A DNA stretch of 64,000 bases from Fulvia fulva (Eukaryota > Ascomycota > Dothideomycetes > Mycosphaerellales > Mycosphaerellaceae). Shown piece by piece: positions 56,917-64,000 of this stretch. Numbering within the stretch: position 1 is the stretch's first letter; each line of letters begins with the position of its first letter. The stretch spans positions 4,464,001 to 4,528,000 of the forward strand of contig NC_063018.1 in assembly GCF_020509005.1 (NCBI RefSeq). The letters run 5' to 3'. The notes under the pieces are model-generated. The model was not told where the DNA came from and made no database searches. It saw only the letters and a program-made list of their open reading frames with translations. Position numbers and translations under genes: made by a program.

Positions 56917-57982
56917 ATGTCCCACACACAGCTATACGACCAGAACTCAACCTCACCCATATCCTCAACCAGCCAACCCAACACCCCCCAACCGGCTCTC
57001 CGCGACGACCTCAGTCTCAATCTCAATCTCAACTCCCCTCAACCCGCCGTGCACGCATATCCGCGGCCCTGACGTCGTATAAATTGACGGTCCAACAGCG
57101 GAATTTTCAGATCCTGCAAGTTCTCGTCGAACCATACGGAGGAGGAGATCCAAGAAGCACGTATCGCGCCAACTCATACGGAAGAGGAGGAGATTGAAGA
57201 AGCACGTCTCTCTATGAGCTCGAGCTGTTTGAATGGTATCTACTCGGACTGGGATCTAAAGAGGTGATTTCGCTCCGCGAACTCCTCCACCCCGAGAACC
57301 GCGAGGACAGCGAGGAGCTCGTAGAATCCCGTGAACTAGACGGCGTAGAACCCCCCCCCCAGTCCCAGTCCCAAGCAGACGCAGTGCGAGGCTGGGTCCC
57401 ACATCATCTAGTAACGTCTCCTTGAGCACCGTCATGCCAGAATCCTTACCCGCCCCCAGATCTGGAGTATGTCATGACCCTCGCTCGCTCGCTCGCTCGC
57501 GAGCGGAGTTCTCGGACCACTGGCTGGTGAAAGCATCGTTTGTGGCCTGAGTTTGTGGGGTGGTGGGGATTTCACTACATGCAGTGTGCACTCTGGACTC
57601 ATGTGAGTGAGTGAGTGAGTGAGTGGGAAGTTGCTGTTGCTGTTGCTGTCGGTGTCGGTGTCTCGATGGGGAGGGGGGGGGGGAGTGCGAGGTGCGGGGT
57701 TTGTTTTGTTCTGTCGGGCGAGGAAGTGAGGAAGTGAGGAAGTGAGGAAGAAGGATGGGGTGAGAGAGACGGAGCGGAAGGAGAGAGTGGAAATGGCGAC
57801 GATACTGTATCCAAGAGTCCTTCTGGGCGTCGGAGTTGTACGATTCTATCGAAGAATTTCTAGCGTGGTATGCGCGTTGGCGAGGGGAATTTGGATTGGA
57901 GGTTATGCCGGTAGGGCAGTATCTTTGGAGCGCCGAGGAGGTTGAGGAGACGGAGAGGTGGGTTCGGGGTGAGGGTGGTTGA
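56917..57982 (+). pseudogene. Unidentified decayed gene filled with simple repeats
   Basis: Coding-like blocks follow one another on the + strand but in changing frames: MSHTQLYDQNSTSPISSTSQ (56917), RRARISAALTSYKLTVQQ, TEEEIQEARIAP, LYELELFEWYLLGLGSKEVI, AEFSDHWLVKASF, WPEFVGWWGFHYMQCALWTH and, at the end, SFWASELYDSIEEFLAWY and GQYLWSAEEVEETERWV, closed by TGA at 57980-57982. Between them lie a C10 run (about 57349), TCGC repeats (57481-57499), GTGA repeats (57603-57625), TTGCTG and TCGGTG repeats, a long G run (57671-57683) and three GAAGTGAG copies (57721-57750). A 39-bp imperfect direct repeat lies at about 57136-57210. I do not recognise the family; the Trp/Tyr-rich acidic end looks like a folded domain. 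Probably a pseudogene, or a gene badly affected by assembly. Confidence 0.5.
57481..57750. repeat. Cluster of microsatellites
   Basis: TCGC, GTGA, TTGCTG, TCGGTG and GAAGTGAG arrays and a G run of about 13 lie within 270 bp, an exceptional density for this window. Confidence 0.85.
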
Positions 57983-58408
57983 TGTTGATGGGATCGTGGC
58001 GATGGCGTGCAGGAAATGTAGATTCCTGGTTGACCTCTGCTACATCGGTGTTTTTGATGAAATGGATAGCAGTCTGTACCCTGCAAGACGGACGAGGATT
58101 GCGATGGTGTACTCGTCGTGAGCAGCCGTGGCAGCTTTTGTTGTCATCATCATAACATATCATATGGCCAACTGTCTGCTCCGAATGGGTGCCAACATCT
58201 CAAGTGGCCAGTTGCCTGACAGCATTGTACATTGTGCTATTTGCACAGAGCTGCGATCGAGGGGTCTATATGTACAAGCTGCCGTGTCCCGCCATGAGAC
58301 ATTCGTTGGTCTCGGGGTCTCGAGGAGGCATTGTCGCGTGTTCAAGAGCTGAGCCGCGCAGGACGTGATACTCGGGTTCTGCGCGGAGCTATTTCCTGCA
58401 AGACCAGC
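57983..58408. other. Intergenic
   Basis: Between the decayed gene and the 3' end of mgm101. No feature is seen. Confidence 0.5.
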
Positions 58409-59446
58409 CTATGATGACGCCGTGGCGACAGGCTTCTTCGGCAGTACCCTGTTCACCGTATTCGTCGCACTCGGGCTCGCCGTTGCCGACTTGTACGCCG
58501 TCGCCGCCTTGGGCGCCACACCACCGCTCTGTGTATTCCCAACCGGCGAGCTCTGCCCTGGGAAAGTAACCTCCTTCAATGGATACTTCAGATCATCATC
58601 TTTTCGCATCCAGTGCTTCCTCCTCTTCTTGGTCACAACGTGTTCCACCATCATCTCTTTACCCATCTCCGCCATGAACTTCCTGATGAAGCGAGGATCC
58701 CAGAGCTCGGATGCGATGCCCAAATCCTTGCAGCAGCGCATGAGGGCGTTGGATTTGCAGCCTTCAGTGGCGGTGGGGATGCCGTCGGGGTCGAAGTATT
58801 GTTGTTCGCCGCGGGCGATGCTGATCAGTCTGGGGAGTGTGTTAGTGAAGTCCGTGTACATGTCGCATGATTGATCGCACCTTCCGCCAGCGACGAGACC
58901 ATACTCTCGCGTAACGATGTTGCCTGTGACTATCGTCTCTCCGCGTGGCGCAAGCCCCCATCCGCCTGGTCCGAATGCCTGGTTCAGGATGCGGCGGTAC
59001 TTGATCTCGGGCAGGTATACAATGCCATCTGGCTTGATCTCGATGTCGTTGAACTCTAGGCGCTGCTGCAGAATGTCGGACTGCTCTTTGGCGAAAGGCG
59101 CTGCGGAGAGGCCATGGAATGATCGCGTCCAGTCGACCTGCTTCTCATCCTCGCCGAGTACTGGCGGTGGATCATCCAGGCCTTCCGTCAATGATCGCCG
59201 TGGTTCCGACTCGTCTGACGGAGATAGCTCGTTTGCGACTTGCGCTGTGTTCACTGCTGCTCGCGATGGGGATGGGGTCGTTGGCGCTGCTGCTGGTTGT
59301 TGCCATCTCCGGGCAGTCGTCGATACCGCGCGCGATTGGAGTGCCGCTCGCCGGCAAGCTCGATGTACAGGGTGTCTGCATAATGGCGCTTCTACCAGGG
59401 CGACGAGGCCAGCGACGGCGTGTCGCGATGCCGTCCAGTTCATCAC
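58409..59446 (-). CDS. mgm101: Mgm101, mitochondrial genome maintenance protein
   Basis: Two exons, 59446-58881 and 58829-58409, give 328 residues. The 51-bp intron (GTGCGA...CAG) is in frame and free of stops, so an unspliced frame would also be open; it was called because splicing restores the conserved join [17 protein letters not shown]. The N-terminus is a basic presequence ([25 protein letters not shown]). The core reads [79 protein letters not shown] and [12 protein letters not shown]. Mgm101 is a Rad52-like single-strand annealing protein needed for mtDNA recombination and maintenance in mitochondrial nucleoids. Length and conservation are normal. Confidence 0.93.
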   Translation of the reverse strand: MMNWTASRHAVAGLVALVEAPLCRHPVHRACRRAALQSRAVSTTARRWQQPAAAPTTPSPSRAAVNTAQVANELSPSDESEPRRSLTEGLDDPPPVLGEDEKQVDWTRSFHGLSAAPFAKEQSDILQQRLEFNDIEIKPDGIVYLPEIKYRRILNQAFGPGGWGLAPRGETIVTGNIVTREYGLVAGGRCDQSCDMYTDFTNTLPRLISIARGEQQYFDPDGIPTATEGCKSNALMRCCKDLGIASELWDPRFIRKFMAEMGKEMMVEHVVTKKRRKHWMRKDDDLKYPLKEVTFPGQSSPVGNTQSGGVAPKAATAYKSATASPSATNTVNRVLPKKPVATASS

Positions 59447-59737
59447 GTGTGTGCTCGATCACTTTCCGTCGCTCGGAACATTGGAGTCGACAACTCCTGG
59501 TCGCGCAGCGGAATCAGATCCGATGTCCGTGCTCAAAAAGATGGCATGCACTTGGACAGAGCTCGCATGACTGGACATATCCTGTTCGATACCATCCATA
59601 TTGTACACTGTCTACACTCACACTCTGTCTGGAGTGACTGCGTAGCGGCGCACTATACAAGACACGATCTGAGAGGAGCGTAGTCTAGCCAGCGCCACGC
59701 CGACCAATGCCGCACACCTGAACACGGCGGACGGACG

Positions 59738-60173
59738 TCAGACATCCTTCGAGTCTGTCCTCTGCTCATTGCCCTGCCGCTTCCAGCATTGCTTGAAGGC
59801 CTCCATCTGTGATGCGGTGGTCAGTCCATTCCCTTCTCGCCGCAGATCGCTGTCACAGGCTGAAATCCGGTAGGCTCCGACCTCGGTCAAATTACTGACC
59901 TCGTCTTTACAAGCTCGCCAGTCCTTCTTATCCCGAAAGCAGTCATTCAAAGTCGCGTTCTCGTCTGCTACTGATCAATTGCAGCTCCTGCAGGCCCGCA
60001 GGGCTTGTGCCACCATACATACCTGAACAGCCAGTGCTGAAGATTCTCTTGTCCCTGGACTTTGTCAGCTGCTTCCAAGGTCGTCAAGGCGGGATTGGAA
60101 GGCACCATTCATCAGCTTCATCATCTTCGTCGGGCTTGGTAGCATCTGTCTGGCCTTTCTGCGTGTTCGACAT
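59738..60173 (-). CDS. coa4: COA4-like cytochrome c oxidase assembly factor (twin CX9C)
   Basis: Four small exons, 60173-60106, 60054-60023, 59964-59900 and 59806-59738, give 77 residues. The join restores DEADEWDKRIFSTGCS. The third acceptor lies in a TAGCAG tandem: using CAG (exon from 59964) makes exactly CX9C (GCSDENATLNDC), whereas TAG (59967) would insert one residue. The second motif, CKDEMEAFKQC, is also CX9C. The end RTDSKDV resembles yeast Coa4/Cmc3. Proteins of this type are folded in the intermembrane space by the Mia40-Erv1 relay and help assemble complex IV. The gene shares a 109-bp divergent promoter with the biotin ligase gene. The fragmented exons and small size make it easy to miss. 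Confidence 0.8.
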
Positions 60174-60282
60174 CACCATCGTTCGAATCAAGTAATCTTG
60201 TCAGAAGGCAAGAAGAACGGAACAGAAATCCAACACATCATCATCCCCACACGTGACCGCTAGCTCACAAGCACGAAGGATA
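60174..60282. promoter_or_regulatory. Short bidirectional promoter of coa4 and the biotin ligase gene
   Basis: Only 109 bp separate the two start codons, so both transcripts must use overlapping control DNA. A CACGTG palindrome lies at about 60250. Confidence 0.6.
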
Positions 60283-62430
60283 ATGTCGAGCCAGAAGAGG
60301 GTCAATGTCCTCATCTATGCCGGCGCCGGTGCTTCCCTGTCATCAGTCCGCCATGCAACATGGTCTCTGCGCAGGCTTCTTGGACCGCACTACTCCATTC
60401 AGGCCATCTCAGCCGACCAAATCTTGAAGGAACCATGGCCAAACACATGTGCGCTTCTCGTCTTCCCAGGTGGAGCTGACACGGGCTACTGTCGTGCTCT
60501 GGACGGAGCTGGCAATCGCCGCATCAAGCAGTACGTGCGAATGGGCGGCAAGTATCTTGGCCTTTGCGCAGGAGGATACTATGGATCGAGCAAATGCGAG
60601 TTTGAGGTTGGGAAGAAAGGCATGGAAGTTGTGGGAGACAGAGACTTGGCCTTCTTTCCTGGAACATGCAGAGGACTCGCCTTTCCAGGATTCGTCTACC
60701 AGAGCGAAGCGGGTGCACGAGCGGTGGAGCTGAGCATCAGCGAGACTGCGTTTCCTCATACAGTGCTTGATGATTTCATCAGCTACTACAATGGCGGTGG
60801 TGTGTTCGTCGACGCTGAGAAGTACGCAGAACAAGGAGTGGAAGTCTTGGCACAATACCACGAAGAGCTCAACGTCGAAGGAGGAGAGGCGAAGGCCGCT
60901 GTAGTATACTGCAAGGTTGGTGAAGGTGCAGCGATTCTGACTGGTCCACACCCGGAGTAAGCTTCCCTTCCTATTATCAAGCCACCGTGCTAACATTTCA
61001 GATTCGCCGGCAACAACCTCAACCGCACCGAAGAATCCAACCCGAACTATGCCTCGTTGGTTGACACTTTGCTCGCCGACGACGAGAAGCGAACAGAGTT
61101 TATGAAAGCTTCGCTCAAGAGGTTGGGGCTCGAAGTGAGCGAGGACACTTTAGCGGTACCATCCCTCTCTCGTTTGCACCTCTCTGCAGCACAGCCCGGC
61201 CAGATTGAAGAGTTATTGCAGTCGTGGCAGAAAGCTGGCCTCGTCAGCTCCGAGCACGACGGCGACTTCATCGGAGGCGAGCAGGATACTTTCAAGGTCG
61301 AAAAAGATGATAGCTGGAACATGGCCAACATGAAAGATGCTCTGCCTTCGCCTGTGAAGAAAGCAGCAGACGTCTTGATGGACGCTGTTTCAACGCCTTC
61401 GAAAGCCAAACCTAGGCCTTCAGCGACCACCCAAGAGAGTGATCGGGCGCAGGCTGACCCAAGTCCTGACAGGCCTCTCGACTATGACGCTCTCACGAAA
61501 GGCATGACATTGCACGTGAAGTCGCTACCCGATCTGAAGGCTACGCCGCACTTCAGCCACCATCAATTCTTCCATCACCTCAAAACAATCCAGGCCAAGC
61601 AGCCGGGCATCTCTGGCGACTTCGGTCGTATATTGATGTACGGCGAAGTGGTCACGAGCACGCAGACTCTACTCGAGAAGAACACCACTCTACTATCACA
61701 CCTCCCCATTGGCACAACCTGCACAGCAACCACCCAGATCTCCGGTCGCGGTCGAGGAACAAACGTCTGGGTTTCGCCGCCAGGCACCTTGGTCTTCAGC
61801 ACCGTCATGAAACACAGCATGTCGAACAAAGCAGCCCAAGTCGTCTTCGTGCAATACATCGCCGCTCTGGCCATCGTAGCTGGCATCCAGAACTACGGCT
61901 CAGGCTACGAGAAACTCCCCATCAGACTCAAGTGGCCCAACGACATTTACGCGCTGAAGCCCACCTCAGACCCCAGCAGAGAAGAATACGTCAAGATCGG
62001 CGGCATCCTCGTCAACTCCTCCTACTCCGGCGGCGACTACACTCTCATCGTCGGCATCGGCCTCAACCTCGATAACGCCGCTCCCACCACTTCCATCAAC
62101 CAGCTAGCCGCAAAACAATCCCTCGAGCCCCTAACTCCCGAGCCCCTCCTCGCGTCCATCCTCACGCAGTTCGAAATGCTCTTCGCCAAATTCTGCGTCA
62201 ACGGATTCGATCAACGGTTTGAGAGCCAGTACTATGAGAGTTGGCTTCATACCGATCAGCTGGTGACGCTGGAGATGGAGGGAAATGTAAAGGCGAGGAT
62301 CAAGGGGATTACGAGTGATTATGGATTACTGGTGGCGGAGGAGGAGGGGGGAGCGGGAAAGAGGTTTATGTTGCAGAGTGATGGTAATAGTTTTGATTTT
62401 TTTAGGGGCTTGGTAAGGGTTAAGGGGTAG
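60283..62430 (+). CDS. bpl1: Biotin-protein ligase (holocarboxylase synthetase)
   Basis: Two exons, 60283-60956 and 61002-62430, give 700 residues; the intron (45 bp, GTAAGC...CAG) splits codon 225. The start at 60283 (MSSQKRVNVLIYAG) fits the family start better than an in-frame ATG 30 bp upstream. The N-terminal half is a glutamine-amidotransferase-like domain (LLVFPGGADTGY, GGKYLGLCAGGYYGS, ELSISETAFPH) found in fungal ligases. The C-terminal half is catalytic: TQISGRGRGTNVWVSPPG (biotinyl-AMP loop), LRLKWPNDIYA-type motif (IRLKWPNDIY), GGILVNSSYSGG, VGIGLNLDN and the C-terminal beta domain. The enzyme attaches biotin from biotinyl-5'-AMP to carboxylases such as acetyl-CoA and pyruvate carboxylase. 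Codon third positions change from C-rich to G/T-rich near 62215. Confidence 0.93.
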
Positions 62431-62685
62431 ATGGAGTGGATGGGTTGGGGGTGTGAGGGGATGTGAGGTGCTGAGGGGTGGAGGGTGGTGAATGGCGAGC
62501 TGTACGTCCTTGGGTACGGCTACAATGGGTCAACGAACGCCATTCACCTCTTTCACAGATTCCCGTGCTTTGATGTCGACAGAGCACAGACTTCGCACAA
62601 ACATTTCTCTGGATGTATTAAGAGGTAACGTACTACATGCCATCACTGAACCGATTTTCTTCTCAAGATCAACATTTCAGTAAAC

Positions 62686-63115
62686 ATGACGGCTACTAAC
62701 AGCAGAGGACGAGGAGCTGGTACTTACAGTCGTGACAAGGAGGTTTACCAGGATCGCTACCGAGGGAACTTTAGCGATCGCGATCACTACCGGTCCTATC
62801 GGGTCCTTGACTCGAGAAGTGAAGCCGAAGCAGGGAGCAGACCAAGATCCAGAAGGCACGCACAAAGCCGGGGCACTGGCTCGAGCGCTTCTTCTTCGTC
62901 ATGGCGCGGTAAGAGTGAGGACTTGGGGCATGACAGACATGCGCCAAGGGAGAAGGGAATCAATGAGTCAGAGGAAGGAGAGCGAAAGGGAGCGGGAGCG
63001 GAGAGAGAAGAGAGAGAAGAGAGAGAAAAGGAGCAGACTTCTGCGTCGACTTGGGTCAGCCTTCAAGGTCGTTGGGGCATTCTTCATGTTTCTTGGGACG
63101 TGGGATAAAAGGTAG
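62686..63115 (+). CDS. Small Arg/Glu-rich hypothetical protein
   Basis: Model with two exons, 62686-62908 and 62949-63115, 129 residues; the 40-bp intron (GTAAGA...AAG) joins the frames exactly. The first exon is Arg/Tyr/Asp-rich (SRDKEVYQDRYRGNFSDRDHY) and the second is an uninterrupted RE/KRE tract ending in a hydrophobic turn (SAFKVVGAFFMFLGTWDKR). Without splicing the first frame also stays open to 63108 (140 residues), so the gene could be intronless or not real. Composition resembles RS/RE-rich RNA-binding accessory proteins, but no domain is present. Confidence 0.35.
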
Positions 63116-63496
63116 TGGGGCTTGTTGTCACATGCTGAAAGCTCGTAGCGGGAAACGGATGAGCCGGCGTAAAATACTTGCTTTTGCAGCTGGACGTTTC
63201 GGGTATCTACACTTTTGCGCCCTTCTCTCGTGCAACACAACGCTTTCGGCATTTTCTTCCTCGATCCCCGGTCGACTCAGCCTTTGCATTTATTCGAGGG
63301 CAAGTGAGTTGGTACGTGTGCACAGTCTCTGTCACCATTCTTGGGACATACTTCCGAAGTCACGACCATTCTCTTTACAACAACGGTGCAACTTTGCAAC
63401 ACCTGTGCGCTGTCATCACCAACAGAAGAGTACCAACACCAACACCGGCACCGGCACCACCATCACTGTCGCAAATCTCTGCACGGACATCATAGT
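63116..63496. other. Intergenic / probable 5' leader
   Basis: It holds only short frames and a CACCGG-type short repeat near 63434-63455. Confidence 0.5.
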
Positions 63497-64000
63497 ATGC
63501 TACACAGTCACGCCGTTCCCGGCCTTGCTAACAACACGCAGTCAACCGTGGAGAGTAGTACCACCTCACAGTACGAGCGTGGCTCACAGTCTACCAAGTG
63601 CAATCTTCTCGAGTTAGCAGCCGAGTTGCGTCTCATCATCTACCACGAGCTAGTCGCCGCCATGGTCCTCGACTGGGCTCACATGAGAACCCTCAAGACC
63701 CTGTCGTCTCCAGCTCTTCTCTCGACTTGCAAGACACTCCGCGCCGAGGCCGGCGAAGTGTACTTCGACTGGCTGTATGAAGAGGCCGCTAAGCACAAGA
63801 CTCTCTGCGGTGAGGCCCATGCCAAGAAAGAAGTCAACGAAGAGGACATGGGGCGGCCCACAGGTCCTGATGAAGTGAGTGCGTGGTTGAAAGGCTTGGT
63901 CCTGGAATCAGTGTGTTCTGTACTGGACAAGGATCAGGTCTTGGTTGAGGCACTTATCGGCAAGGCGTTGGATGGGTGGATGGCGGAGGGGCATGAGTAT
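63497..64000 (+). CDS. F-box-like/LRI-type hypothetical protein, 3' truncated by the window
   Basis: From the ATG at 63497 the frame stays open for 168 codons to the window edge. After a Ser/Thr-rich start the segment NLLELAAELRLIIYHELV, followed by ALLSTCKTLRAEAGEVYFDWLYEEA, matches the pattern of a large group of ascomycete proteins whose N-terminal motif resembles an F-box (LP-x-E-L-R-x-x-I-Y, then LL-x-TC+x-I-R-x-EA). Function in this group is unknown. It is not close to the tandem F-box family at 10.5-13.2 kb. Confidence 0.55.
   Translation, partial: MLHSHAVPGLANNTQSTVESSTTSQYERGSQSTKCNLLELAAELRLIIYHELVAAMVLDWAHMRTLKTLSSPALLSTCKTLRAEAGEVYFDWLYEEAAKHKTLCGEAHAKKEVNEEDMGRPTGPDEVSAWLKGLVLESVCSVLDKDQVLVEALIGKALDGWMAEGHEY

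Overview
The window is nuclear DNA of a filamentous ascomycete. Genes carry short introns of 40-160 bp with GTRNGT donors and CTNAC-type branch sites, and the products are typical of Dothideomycetes. The F-box-like family, the PL3 pectate lyase and the small conserved proteins suggest a Mycosphaerellales-type plant-associated fungus; this placement is an inference. No rRNA or tRNA gene and no CRISPR array was found.

Layout. 1-3.4 kb: a truncated 5' end of a GH5 endoglucanase and an intact four-exon PL3 pectate lyase. 3.6-9.3 kb: replication-fork protein Tof1/Swi1 and a mitochondrial 3-hydroxyacyl-CoA dehydrogenase. 9.7-13.2 kb: a small decayed gene and three tandem F-box-like paralogues, the middle one stopped by a single TAG. 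14.9-38 kb: a hydroxamate-siderophore cluster with L-ornithine N5-monooxygenase (sidA), a full-length ABC exporter and a 4893-residue ferrichrome-type NRPS. 38.7-42.7 kb: a P450 pseudogene and a C2H2/fungal_trans regulator. 43.5-48.3 kb: a broken cyclase-family gene, a DUF3445 protein and two small conserved proteins. 49-53.3 kb: a BTB-domain protein and a broken MFS transporter. 54-57 kb: a short element with 45-bp inverted repeats and a GPI-type protein of eight repeats. 56.9-64 kb: another decayed gene, Mgm101, COA4, biotin-protein ligase, a small charged protein and the start of a gene that leaves the window.

How the genes work together. SidA would make N5-hydroxyornithine, the NRPS would assemble it (after acylation by an enzyme not encoded here) into a ferrichrome-type peptide, and the ABC protein could move the product across a membrane. 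The two intergenic stretches around the ABC gene each hold a perfect ATCWGATAA site, the motif bound by SreA-type iron-repressive GATA factors, so joint iron control is likely.

The most unusual large-scale signal is a set of short zones where the + strand switches sharply from C-rich to G-rich, always in that order whatever the gene direction. The four strongest zones (about 9.86, 43.74, 51.93 and 57.5 kb) all lie in genes broken by frameshifts and expanded simple repeats. They may be local mutation hotspots, perhaps linked to replication origins, or assembly errors at homopolymers; reads would decide.
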